Source of the DNA: Antrihabitans stalagmiti
Lineage (GTDB): Bacteria; Actinomycetota; Actinomycetes; Mycobacteriales; Mycobacteriaceae
Assembly (NCBI RefSeq): GCF_016482825.1
Contig: NZ_JAEMNV010000003.1
Location: 248,001 to 312,000, forward strand
Length of the DNA stretch: 64,000 nt
Direction: 5' to 3'
Shown here: positions 17,384 through 25,755 of the stretch, one piece after another
Layout of the letters: every line of letters starts with the position of its first letter
Position numbering within the stretch: position 1 is the stretch's first letter
The notes under the pieces: model-generated
What the model saw: only the letters and a program-made list of their open reading frames with translations
Told to the model about the DNA's origin: nothing
Databases searched by the model: none
Made by a program: the position numbers and the translations under genes

Positions 17384-17779
17384 TCAGACGGTGTAGGTCA
17401 GCGAGTAGCTGGCCGTCGTTGCGTCGGTCGCGGTGTAACCGCCCTTACCGCTGATCGTGGCGAAGTCGGCTGTGCCCGATCCTGGGACGACCAGCCAATC
17501 CGCTCGAGATCCAGCTCCGTCGAAGGTGCCAGTCATCTCGAGTACGAAGCTTCCGGACGACTCGCCGATCGTGCATTCCATACGTTGCAAGCTCACGAAC
17601 GTTCCGGTCCCGTCGGGAAAGCCATGCATCAATCCGTGCCAGCGCGCTTCACCCTCGATGTCGCCGGTGTATCGGTCGTGTCCAGTGGCGGCGGCGAGCC
17701 CCGATGCACCCTCGACTGGTGCGTACTCGACCTGATTCCATTCCTTGCTCTCGACGATTCCTGTTGCAGTGCGGCTCAT
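17384..17779 (-). CDS. DUF3224 family protein
   Basis: A 131-residue predicted beta-barrel protein: WNQVEYAPVEGASGLAAATGH, FVSLQRMECTIGESSGSFVLEMTGTFDG, and DFATISGKGGYTATDATTASYSLTY. DUF3224 proteins are lipocalin-like and poorly characterised. It is divergent from the AraC-type regulator at 17831 with about 50-100 bp between the starts, so that regulator probably controls it. Convergent with the AIM24 operon. Confidence 0.85.
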   Translation of the reverse strand: MSRTATGIVESKEWNQVEYAPVEGASGLAAATGHDRYTGDIEGEARWHGLMHGFPDGTGTFVSLQRMECTIGESSGSFVLEMTGTFDGAGSRADWLVVPGSGTADFATISGKGGYTATDATTASYSLTYTV

Positions 17780-17830
17780 TTCGCGTTCCCTTCGGTCTTG
17801 GTTTGTGCTTGCCTCGAACGGTAGCCGCGC

Positions 17831-18676
17831 GTGCGGAGACCGGTCTTGAACAAACGCGAACAACCCGTGGACACTGGTCGGGTGGAGTCCCTTACCGATC
17901 GACCGCCACGCGGCTTGCTCGACCCGACAGCTGGGCAGGGTATCTATCGCGAGGCGTTCTTGCCTTCGAGCGCCCGACTGGGCGACATCGTCGCGAATCA
18001 CTGGGCGGTCCGCTGGGATCTGCGAGGCGAGGACCCGTACGTTGTCGAGGTTCTGCCGGGCCCAGAGATTCAGCTCGTTGTCGAGGCCGGATCGGTCCGC
18101 GTGCACGGCATCCTCCGCGGCAAGTTCACCTACGAGTTGCGGGATACCGGCGACATCTTCGGTACGACCTTCCGCCCCGCGGGATTTCGGTGCGTCTATG
18201 GCAGGCCGATCGCCGAACTGGGGAACCGCGTCGTCGAAGGATCGGAGATCTTCGGAGCGGCGGCCACCCGCTTCGCGAACGGCATCGCGTCGACAACCGA
18301 CCGGGCAGAACGTATCGATCTCGCGGAAGAATTTGTGCGACAACGGCAACCGGACATCACCGCAGCAACCAAGTTGGTGAACCAGATCGTGGATACCATC
18401 GCAGGTGACCGAAGCATCGTGCGTGTCGACGACATCGCAGAACGGTTCGGCGTTGGGCAACGCAACCTGCAGAAACTGTTCCGAGAGCACGTCGGCATGA
18501 CTCCGAAACGGGTGTTGCAACGCTACCGGCTGCATGAGGCGGCCGAACGGCTGGACAACGGATCCGTAAGTCTCGCAGCGCTTGCCGCCGACCTCGGATA
18601 CGCGGACCAAGCCCACTTCGCTCGCGACTTCAAAGCAATAGTCGGACGACCACCGGCCAGCTACACAAACCGCTGA
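17831..18676 (+). CDS. AraC-family transcriptional regulator
   Basis: The N-terminal sensor domain begins around RGLLDPTAGQGIYREAFLP and resembles the DUF6597 domain of AraC regulators. The C-terminal AraC HTH pair follows (VDDIAERFGVGQRNLQKLFREHVGMTPKRVLQ...LAALAADLGYADQAHFARDFKAIVG). The start is uncertain: GTG 17831, TTG 17846 (GGAG 7 bases upstream) and GTG 17882 are all possible, and family homology begins only after the last. It probably regulates the divergent DUF3224 gene. Together they look like a small module placed within the Ter cluster. Confidence 0.88.
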   Translation: MRRPVLNKREQPVDTGRVESLTDRPPRGLLDPTAGQGIYREAFLPSSARLGDIVANHWAVRWDLRGEDPYVVEVLPGPEIQLVVEAGSVRVHGILRGKFTYELRDTGDIFGTTFRPAGFRCVYGRPIAELGNRVVEGSEIFGAAATRFANGIASTTDRAERIDLAEEFVRQRQPDITAATKLVNQIVDTIAGDRSIVRVDDIAERFGVGQRNLQKLFREHVGMTPKRVLQRYRLHEAAERLDNGSVSLAALAADLGYADQAHFARDFKAIVGRPPASYTNR

Positions 18677-18685
18677 CCGCGGTGT

Positions 18686-19942
18686 TCAGCCGACGATTCG
18701 CGCGGACTTCGCAGCCAGCAACCAGTCCGGGAATTCGCTGAGCAGACGGCGATACAGTTCCTGGTCGTCCACGGTGTCGATGTCGTCGAGTGCGAAGAAT
18801 CCGGCGTTGTCGACCGTGCGACCCTCCATGGTGTCGAGCTTCTCCAACACGCCGTAGTTCGCCTTGCCTAGTCCGACGAACTGCCAAAAAGCCGGTAGCG
18901 CAGATGCTTTCGCCATGAGGGCGCTGATCTCGGCTCGCTTGCTGAACCCACCGTCGGTGAAGAAGAGCACAAGGGTCGGCATCGAGTCGCCTGCGCGAAG
19001 TGATGCGATGATCTCGTTCATGATCGGCAACTCGTCGTTGTAGCCGCCGATCGGTTTGTAGTCGATACCGCCATGTGTGCCTGTCAGGTGCAGAAACTCC
19101 TCCGACCAGCCCTCGACTTCGTGCACCGCAATGTCAGGGAGGCGGGCGAAATGGCTGCCGTACAGGTACGGCTCCAGCTGGCCGTCGTCGTCGATCTGCG
19201 TCGCGACCGGAACCATCCGCTCGACGACTCGGTGCACGACCCGCTGCTTGTACATCCGACTCATGCTGCCGGTCTTGTCGATAACGAGGACGACGCGCGC
19301 TCGCACGCCGGTCGCTTTCTTCTCCAGCAATACCTTGGCGACGGCCGACTTTCGGAGATCGAGTTTCTGCCGCGTCTCCAGCGACAGCTTGGCCTCGTTG
19401 GCGACGGTCCGTACACCGGCATCTTGGACCGGTGTGCTGGCAGGTTCATCGTCGACCGAGACGCCGTGATCGGTGACCAGCGCGGCGAACCCGCCCGCAT
19501 ACCCTTGGCCGACAGCACGTACCTTCCAGTCGTTGCCACGCCGATACAGCTCGAGCGCGATGACTATCGACTCGCTGCTCAAGCCATCGATTCGATACTC
19601 GTACAACAGGTTTCCTGCGCTGTCGGACACCTGCGCAATGGGCGCAGGGTAGCTGCCGAACTGTGCCGACGTGTCTTCGAGTGTCAAGACCGCCCTGACC
19701 TGGGCGATATCCGCAGGGACCGCACCGAGCGAAACGGCAAGCGCCGCAGGCGGACCCGCTTGCAGTTGCACCCCAGGTCCGTCCGGCTGGTTGAAGAAGA
19801 CGAAGTCGGCATCGGTGCGCACCTTGCCGCTATCGGTTACCAGCAACGCCGACAAGTCGGCAGCCGCGCTCGATCGCACGGCCACGACAACGGTCGATGC
19901 GGACAGTGGGCCGTTCTGGCCCTTTGCGAGAGAGGCGGTCAC
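18686..19942 (-). CDS. TerD-vWA fusion protein (TerF-like)
   Basis: The N-terminal TerD domain (1-167: DADFVFFNQPDGPGVQL, WKVRAVGQGYAGGFAALVTDHG) is joined to a von Willebrand A domain (about 213-400). The MIDAS-like motif is D222-K-T-G-S226, with VLFFTDGGF further on. TerF and TerY proteins with this fold act as metal-dependent scaffolds in Ter stress complexes. The gene is last in the minus-strand biosynthetic operon, 24 bp after the HAD gene. That links the TerD scaffold to the metabolic enzymes. Confidence 0.9.
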   Translation of the reverse strand: MTASLAKGQNGPLSASTVVVAVRSSAAADLSALLVTDSGKVRTDADFVFFNQPDGPGVQLQAGPPAALAVSLGAVPADIAQVRAVLTLEDTSAQFGSYPAPIAQVSDSAGNLLYEYRIDGLSSESIVIALELYRRGNDWKVRAVGQGYAGGFAALVTDHGVSVDDEPASTPVQDAGVRTVANEAKLSLETRQKLDLRKSAVAKVLLEKKATGVRARVVLVIDKTGSMSRMYKQRVVHRVVERMVPVATQIDDDGQLEPYLYGSHFARLPDIAVHEVEGWSEEFLHLTGTHGGIDYKPIGGYNDELPIMNEIIASLRAGDSMPTLVLFFTDGGFSKRAEISALMAKASALPAFWQFVGLGKANYGVLEKLDTMEGRTVDNAGFFALDDIDTVDDQELYRRLLSEFPDWLLAAKSARIVG

Positions 19943-19966
19943 AGGGGAGTCCTTGATCGTTCGATG

Positions 19967-20788
19967 TCAGCTGGTGGCGGAGTGCTCGACGAACCAGCGC
20001 ACGATCTCTTCGCCCGCTGCGACACCAGAGGCATCGGTAACTCGCACGGTCGGATGTTGCCAGTCGAGGGCTTCGAGTTCGCCGTGTCGTGGACGAATAC
20101 CCGCGTCGGCGGCGACCAACATCTCGGCATCGAGGGCGCCGTCACCAGCGGCCAACACCTTGGCGCCGGACTCGAGCACGCCTTCGTCAACGAGCCGTCT
20201 GCGAACCTCGGCAACTGCGAAACTTTTGCAGATCGTCGCAGGCATCGCGTAGATCTTGCGGCCCTGTTGTGATGCAGCCCAACCATTTTCGCTACACCAG
20301 AGACCCCACTGCGGCAGGAAGTCGGCCGGGAGTCTGTCGAGACGAACGACGAGATAGCAGAACATATCGTCGGCGATTCTGAATTTGTCGGCCCAGGTGT
20401 CGCTTATGCGTGAGCGCAACTCGGCAGCGACCTCGTCGAGGCTTGCGCCCGCCGCTCGCGTGGCAGCGTCCACGCCGGCACGCCACTCCTCGTCGGGTGA
20501 GCCGTCTACGAGAATGTTGCCGCCATTGCTGGTGATGGCATAACGCCACGGTTCACCGGGCATGTGAATACGTTTGAACTGCGCAATGGTTCGAGTCGTC
20601 GTCGGTATCAGCGGTGTCCGAAGTGCCAACTCGTGCAACAGCTCTGCCGCAGCGACCGTCATGTGGGAGACAGGCTTTTCCTTGGTCAGCTCGACCACTC
20701 GCAACGGTGCGTTCGTCGGTGCAGCCTTGAGCGCGGCCTTGGAATAGATCATGGTGCGGTCGAGATCGGTCGCGATCAGCGTGTTCAT
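19967..20788 (-). CDS. HAD-superfamily hydrolase of the Ter biosynthetic module
   Basis: 273 residues with HAD motif I ATDLDRTMIYS (Asp8, Asp10), motif II in IPTTTR, Lys188 (ICKSFAV) and motif IV GDGALDAEML (215-224). The arrangement fits a Cof-type (C2 cap) phosphatase. It probably dephosphorylates an intermediate made by the upstream lyase and phosphoribosyltransferases. ATG 20788 overlaps the previous stop by 4 bp (ATGA), so translation is coupled. Confidence 0.88.
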   Translation of the reverse strand: MNTLIATDLDRTMIYSKAALKAAPTNAPLRVVELTKEKPVSHMTVAAAELLHELALRTPLIPTTTRTIAQFKRIHMPGEPWRYAITSNGGNILVDGSPDEEWRAGVDAATRAAGASLDEVAAELRSRISDTWADKFRIADDMFCYLVVRLDRLPADFLPQWGLWCSENGWAASQQGRKIYAMPATICKSFAVAEVRRRLVDEGVLESGAKVLAAGDGALDAEMLVAADAGIRPRHGELEALDWQHPTVRVTDASGVAAGEEIVRWFVEHSATS

Positions 20789-21897
20789 TCCGCGAGATCC
20801 TTGACCAGGCCCATACACGAATACGCAAGGTCGGCAACCTCGTCGACCGGAACGCCGCGTGCCTCGGCGAGCAAACGAATGTGTGCGTGCTCGGGCGCTT
20901 CGAGATCCCGGACCAGCACCCGCCACGGCACCCGTCGCAGCAGCACCCGCGTCGTCTCGCCGACGCCCGGCTTCACGAAATTGACCGTCGAGATGCCGTA
21001 CTCCTCCCGCACCTTCTCGACCGAGCGCCAGCCTGCCCACGTCGGTGTGCGATCGGAATCGAGGATGTCGGCGAGAGCGGTCGGAACCTGTTCGCGCACT
21101 GCGGGAAAGCTTGCTGTCACGGTGTCGAGGAGATGATTCGAGACATCCTCCGACGCGAGTTCGCTGTAGAACTTCGCGCCGTGGAACTCGCCGGGACCGA
21201 TGACCGTGTCGTTGAGCACTGTGCGCGAAACCAGACCGGAGACAGTCGAATTCAAGCACGCGGACGCGATGAGGAAGTCGTCGCGCGTGCCATAGGTGCG
21301 GGCGCAGTAGCCGGGATCGGCGAGTACGGCGAGGTCGTCGTTGAACAGCGCGCCACCCTCACGGTGATAGTCCAGCAGCGCTGCGGTGAGTTCGCGCGCG
21401 ATCGCGCCCTTGCCGGTCCACCCGTCGACGAACACGACGGACTCCGAGTCATGATGGCGTGCAAGATAATCGAGTGCGGCGGCGTCGATCCCGCGATCAC
21501 GCACGATCGATACAGCGTAGTGCGGGATGTCGAGCCCGTGAACCCGCTTCGCCCACCGCCGCATCAGAATGCCGATAGGTGTTCCGGCGCGCGCAAGTGA
21601 CACGAGCACGATGTCGTTGCCACGCTCGTGCAGGACGAGGTCGGTCACCACGCCGACAGCGAGCGCCAGGCGCTCCGAACTCGACCGCAGCACGGTGTCG
21701 AACAGTTCGCGGTAGGCAGCGTCCGGCTGATACTCGATCGGCAACGACTCGGCGTAATGCGCTTCGCCCGACTGGATCCGCTTCTCGCGGTAGGTGATGT
21801 CCGCCTCGAGATCCAGGTGCGAAAGATCTTTCAGCAGCCAGGAAACCTCTTCGGCTGCATAGGAACCGAACTCCGGACCGTGTAGTGGCGCAGTCAT
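20785..21897 (-). CDS. StiP-type phosphoribosyltransferase-like protein with C-terminal PELOTA domain
   Basis: 370 residues. A PRTase-like core includes VLVSLARAGTPIGILMRRW (about 97-115) and VVFVDGWTGKGAIARELT (154-171), the likely phosphoribosyl-diphosphate loop. The block ASACLNSTVSGLVSRT (211-226) is characteristic of the family databases call cysteine protease StiP / PRTase_1. The last 70 residues (LVRDLEAPEHAHIRLLAEARG) resemble the PELOTA RNA-binding domain of this family. The protease label is doubtful; a transferase in nucleotide-like synthesis fits the context better. It overlaps its neighbours by 4 bp on both sides. Confidence 0.85.
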   Translation of the reverse strand: MTAPLHGPEFGSYAAEEVSWLLKDLSHLDLEADITYREKRIQSGEAHYAESLPIEYQPDAAYRELFDTVLRSSSERLALAVGVVTDLVLHERGNDIVLVSLARAGTPIGILMRRWAKRVHGLDIPHYAVSIVRDRGIDAAALDYLARHHDSESVVFVDGWTGKGAIARELTAALLDYHREGGALFNDDLAVLADPGYCARTYGTRDDFLIASACLNSTVSGLVSRTVLNDTVIGPGEFHGAKFYSELASEDVSNHLLDTVTASFPAVREQVPTALADILDSDRTPTWAGWRSVEKVREEYGISTVNFVKPGVGETTRVLLRRVPWRVLVRDLEAPEHAHIRLLAEARGVPVDEVADLAYSCMGLVKDLAE

Positions 21898-23174
21898 TCG
21901 AGATCCTTCCTTGCCGCACGCAAAGCGGCGGGATCTGTGCCCGCGACGAGAGCGACGAGAACGTCTTCGCCAGCCGCGGTGAGCACATCGAGCAGTCCGC
22001 CCGGTGCACGGAGCAGAGCTGTATCGGCCGGCTCGTCGAGTACAACGACGATCTGGGCTGCAGCGTCGCTGCCGTTGCGGGTCGGAATCTGGGCGTTGTA
22101 CAGGTAGCGCGGGGCGTCTTCCCCCACTTCTGGTGCGGCAAAACGAAATCCCCGTCGCAGTGGATAACCGTCGACATCGAGGACGTAGGCAGGTGAGCGT
22201 GTTGTGGTTTGAAACAGCACCTCACGTCCGCGCTGTTCCAGTTCGGCGGCAACGCGGAGCGGCAGGTACATCAGTTCCTCGTGCCCAACGACCACTAACG
22301 CTCGCTCCGGTTCGAGTGCCGCATCCAGCGTGTCGGCAGCAGAGACAACCGCGGCATCGAACGACTCGGCGTCCGAGTGTAGAAAGCCGTGGCGGCCGCC
22401 ATCGGGAACTGCGGCAGACCATGGCAATACGATGGAGTCGATATCGCCGGTCTTTCCTGCCTGAGGATTGAGAACGGGGTCCGGGAGCCCAGCGACGGCA
22501 TCGACGAGCCCTGCAGGCAGCACAGCGGTACCGCTTGCGAGACTGACGAAGTCGATCTGCGCGCCCAGTTCGCTCGCTGCTTCGGCTACTGCGCGGCGGT
22601 GCGCGTCCGTCCGCATGTCCACAAGTGCCGCAATGATGTAGTGACGACGAGGGACGTGCTGGTGCAATGCCCGAATTGCGTCGACAGCTGTTGCACCAGT
22701 GGAAATTTCGTCGTCGATCAGGATCAGCGGGAGGCTGTTGGCGAACAGGTCGGGGGCGGTTGGCTGCAGCATGTGACTCGTTGCATGCGAGTGGCCTTCC
22801 TCGAATGCCGCGAAGATCTCGATACCGGGAACGACCCGCCTTGTCGAGTGCAGGTAACACGTGGCGCCGATTCGCGCAGCAACGCAATGGCCGAGACCCG
22901 TTGCCGTCTCGGCGAATCCGAGCGCGACGACGTCGTGGTGATCGGGTCCGAGTGCATCGAGAACGAGATCGCCCAACGCATCGGCGGCGGCGATGATGAC
23001 ACTCGGCGCGGTCGGTATGTGCTTGCCGAGCACGGTGGAAACAAGCAGATGGGCGCGTTTCGGGTTTCGGCGCAACCCCGGGCGAACCAGATCCGGAACG
23101 TACCGACCGACCGGTGAGGCCGTGTGGACGATGTCGAAGCCGAGCTCGGTTGTAGCCCAAGCTGTTTCCGTCAC
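21894..23174 (-). CDS. Phosphoribosyltransferase with TRSP domain (PRTase_2-TRSP)
   Basis: 426 residues. The N-terminal PRTase domain has GFAETATGLGHCVAARIGA (87-105) and the PRPP-binding loop LILIDDEISTGATAVDAI (150-167). The C-terminal TRSP domain includes its namesake motif in QTTTRSPAYVLD and GHEELMYLPLRVAAELE. These pairs occur in Ter gene clusters. GTG 23174 overlaps the TGA of the lyase gene (GTGA); no closer start fits. It probably attaches a phosphoribosyl group to an unknown base-like product. Confidence 0.88.
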   Translation of the reverse strand: MTETAWATTELGFDIVHTASPVGRYVPDLVRPGLRRNPKRAHLLVSTVLGKHIPTAPSVIIAAADALGDLVLDALGPDHHDVVALGFAETATGLGHCVAARIGATCYLHSTRRVVPGIEIFAAFEEGHSHATSHMLQPTAPDLFANSLPLILIDDEISTGATAVDAIRALHQHVPRRHYIIAALVDMRTDAHRRAVAEAASELGAQIDFVSLASGTAVLPAGLVDAVAGLPDPVLNPQAGKTGDIDSIVLPWSAAVPDGGRHGFLHSDAESFDAAVVSAADTLDAALEPERALVVVGHEELMYLPLRVAAELEQRGREVLFQTTTRSPAYVLDVDGYPLRRGFRFAAPEVGEDAPRYLYNAQIPTRNGSDAAAQIVVVLDEPADTALLRAPGGLLDVLTAAGEDVLVALVAGTDPAALRAARKDLE

Positions 23175-24346
23175 CGGTCTACCAGTGCGGTGAGCAGATC
23201 GACGAACGTGATGCCCTTGTTTGTCACGCCGAATACCTTGGCGCGCAGCAGAATCTGATGCGCCCAGCTGCGATGCGGTTTGGTCTCGTTCATCTTGTTC
23301 CGATAGCCCGAAGCCTGCACGCCGCCGGCTTCCTTGCCGAGAATGTCGCGTGCGTCGTTGTATTCCTCGTGCGTCACTGCCGAAAGTGCGTGCACCGCAG
23401 AGACATGCGACGGATGGATCACGGTCTTGCCCTGGATGCCGTTGGCGCGATCCAGCGCGATCTCGCGCAGCAAACCGTCGAGATCGCGACTGACGAGATG
23501 CTGCCGGAACCGGACAGCGTCGTGTTCGGCGAACGGAGTCGTACGCAGCATCGGGCGGAACATACGTTCGTGATCGGCAAAGTACTCCCACACGGGCCCG
23601 GTGATGACGAAGCCGGTGCCGTCCGTGCGCCCGAGATAGTTCACGATGCCTGCGATGACGTCGGCGACGACGCGGACGTCGTAGATCGTGAGGTCGCGGT
23701 CGCGACGAATACCGAACGTGCCGCACATATCCGTCGCGCCGATTCGGACGGCAAGCACGCGGTCGCGATGCTCGGCGAGCAGGGCGGATATCGACTGGAG
23801 TTCGCGGTCGCGAGTCTCGCGAAAGACCAGTTCGGGCGACTCCAGAACCGGCATCGCGTACAGCTGCTTGCCGACCAGCTCCGACGCCGCTGCGATCTCG
23901 TCGAGGTACTTGCCGCCACTCTCGCCGGTGAACTTCGGTACGACGAAGCCCGTGAGCGCGCGGACCCCTGTGGTCAATCGTTCCGCGATCCCGCGGATCG
24001 ACTGTGCGTCGCGAACTCGGACGAAGAGCAGCAGGCTTGCCGCATCGGTCGAGGCCAACTCGTCGAGCGCGTTCACAGCATTGGTCATGGCATCTTCGAC
24101 CTCGTGGTCTCCGATCGCGTCTTCGAGGTCGAGGACCATCGAGCAGACACCTTCGGTCGCGCGTCGCACGACGGCGGCAGCAAGGTCGGGCCGTGTCGCG
24201 GGAACGTAGAGCGTTGCACCGAGCGCGACCGCGAGCAATTCGCGATCGTCGCCGTCACCGAACGGCAGTGGAGCCTGGAGGAACAATTCGTCCTGACGCT
24301 GCGGATCCAGCTGACGAAAGTGCCTCAGAGTGCTGGTCTCGGACAT
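23171..24346 (-). CDS. HpcH/HpaI aldolase / citrate-lyase-like C-C bond lyase
   Basis: 391 residues, TIM-barrel enzyme. ATLYVPATRPDLA near residue 45 and MVLDLEDAIGD (70-80; Glu75, Asp76 metal ligands) are typical of CitE / HpcH-HpaI enzymes. RIGATDMCGTFGIRRDRDL and GKTVIHPSHVSAVH follow. Such enzymes cleave or form C-C bonds using Mg2+ and pyruvate- or CoA-like substrates. This subfamily is known beside PRTase/TRSP and HAD genes of Ter systems. It probably supplies the first building block. Confidence 0.9.
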   Translation of the reverse strand: MSETSTLRHFRQLDPQRQDELFLQAPLPFGDGDDRELLAVALGATLYVPATRPDLAAAVVRRATEGVCSMVLDLEDAIGDHEVEDAMTNAVNALDELASTDAASLLLFVRVRDAQSIRGIAERLTTGVRALTGFVVPKFTGESGGKYLDEIAAASELVGKQLYAMPVLESPELVFRETRDRELQSISALLAEHRDRVLAVRIGATDMCGTFGIRRDRDLTIYDVRVVADVIAGIVNYLGRTDGTGFVITGPVWEYFADHERMFRPMLRTTPFAEHDAVRFRQHLVSRDLDGLLREIALDRANGIQGKTVIHPSHVSAVHALSAVTHEEYNDARDILGKEAGGVQASGYRNKMNETKPHRSWAHQILLRAKVFGVTNKGITFVDLLTALVDR

Positions 24347-24365
24347 ATCCCCCCAATCGGTGTCT

Positions 24366-25589
24366 TCATGTGCCAGGTTCTTGTTTTTTCATCCGTTGGA
24401 CCACACCGGAGATGAATGTCTTGACGGCATCGAGCCCGGTAACGTATGCCCAATAGTCGGGGTGTCTACCGTTAAGAGCTCCGGATATGCGGTCGATCCG
24501 TTCAAGCTGGGCATCGAGCACCGACGCCCACTCCGAGACGATCCCACGGTTGACGGCGAGCATTTGCGCATCTCGCAGTCGAAACCGAACCTCGTCTTCT
24601 TTCTGCTTCGGGTTGTCGCGGACCTCCCGAAGCAACGCGAGTCTATCCGTGACGGCGTCGATGTGCCGCTCGGCATTCGCGAGGTGAGCGCGAATCGCCG
24701 CTGTCAGATCGAGAGCTGATTCCGGATCGCCCCTGTTCAGGGTCATATGCGCTTTCAGGAGCGCTGCCGCGGCTGACTCGATCTCCGCCTTGGCGGACGC
24801 TTCGTTCCCCGCGAGATCCTTCGAGCTTGCAGCGTTGAAATCGCGTAGCAGCGTCGAATAGGCCGGTGCGAGACGCTCGGCGCGCGTCCGAACTCCCGAG
24901 ATCCGAGTGGTGACCGACGATATGGCCTGCGTCGCCTCGCGCTCTTTATTCGGCGCCGCAGCCAACGCGGCTTCGAGTGCGCTCGCTGCTGCGCGAACTC
25001 GAGATGCGGCATCGCGCAGAACTGCCGGGGCACCACCTGCCTGCGCGGCGTCCAATGCGGCGACCGCGCTGTCGAGGTCGCGCGTGCGCTGTTGGACGGA
25101 CGGGTATCCGATGTATCGCTCGCCGTCACCCCGCAGGCCGCTACGCGCGGTTTCCGCGGCAGCCAAAGATTGCGTCACCACCGCCGGGACGGCAGCTAGA
25201 CGGGCAACGGCATCTTCCAGCTGCTGCCGGTGAGTTTGGTAGAACTCATCGACCGATCGCGCGGCATAGGTCAATTCCTGCATGGTTCGCTCGTACGAAT
25301 TCTGCGGAGCCGACACGGGAGGCGCTGAGGTCGTAGCGGTACTTGCGAACTGCTCGGATACCGCGAGGTAGCCGGCAGATGCCTGGTAGCAACGATCGGC
25401 GATGGGCTGCCACAGCCTGCCCATTCGGCGTTCCGGAAACAGCTGGTCCGACGCCTGAACCGCGGCCTCGGCGATCGATTGGCGTTTGTCCATGTCGAGG
25501 AACGCCGTCGTCAGTGCCTCCTGGGCACCGCGATCCGGCTCTCGTGTGCGGGCGCGTCCGAACAGGCGCCGCGGCCAACTACTCGTCAC
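24366..25589 (-). CDS. Helical, coiled-coil-like protein heading the Ter biosynthetic operon
   Basis: 407 residues with no recognised domain. Almost the whole sequence is Ala/Glu/Arg-rich and strongly helical (SLAAAETARSGLRG, AASALEAALAAAPNKEREA, AEIESAAAALLKAHMTL), like a long coiled coil or helical bundle. There is no signal peptide or membrane segment. A Lys-rich C-terminus ends RMKKQEPGT. It is the first gene of the minus-strand operon, 19 bp before the lyase gene, and divergent from terD at 25756. By position it may scaffold or regulate the module. Confidence 0.75.
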   Translation of the reverse strand: MTSSWPRRLFGRARTREPDRGAQEALTTAFLDMDKRQSIAEAAVQASDQLFPERRMGRLWQPIADRCYQASAGYLAVSEQFASTATTSAPPVSAPQNSYERTMQELTYAARSVDEFYQTHRQQLEDAVARLAAVPAVVTQSLAAAETARSGLRGDGERYIGYPSVQQRTRDLDSAVAALDAAQAGGAPAVLRDAASRVRAAASALEAALAAAPNKEREATQAISSVTTRISGVRTRAERLAPAYSTLLRDFNAASSKDLAGNEASAKAEIESAAAALLKAHMTLNRGDPESALDLTAAIRAHLANAERHIDAVTDRLALLREVRDNPKQKEDEVRFRLRDAQMLAVNRGIVSEWASVLDAQLERIDRISGALNGRHPDYWAYVTGLDAVKTFISGVVQRMKKQEPGT

Positions 25590-25755
25590 TGCAAAATCGT
25601 ACGTCGCCGTCGGATCTGTGCTGGTCTCCAGCCACTCCGGACCACTGTGCGCGGCCGCACACTAGTGTTGTGGTGCGACCGGCGATTCCCCCGGCATGCG
25701 CTCGAAGGCCGGGAAGCCGTAGCTAAACGACAACCACACGATGAAAGGGCCCCAA

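Noticed and set aside
20785-21897. Reading the StiP-type protein as a cysteine protease
   Set aside because: The name exists in databases, but the sequence shows PRTase-like loops and no His/Cys protease pair I can define; a transferase role suits the operon better.
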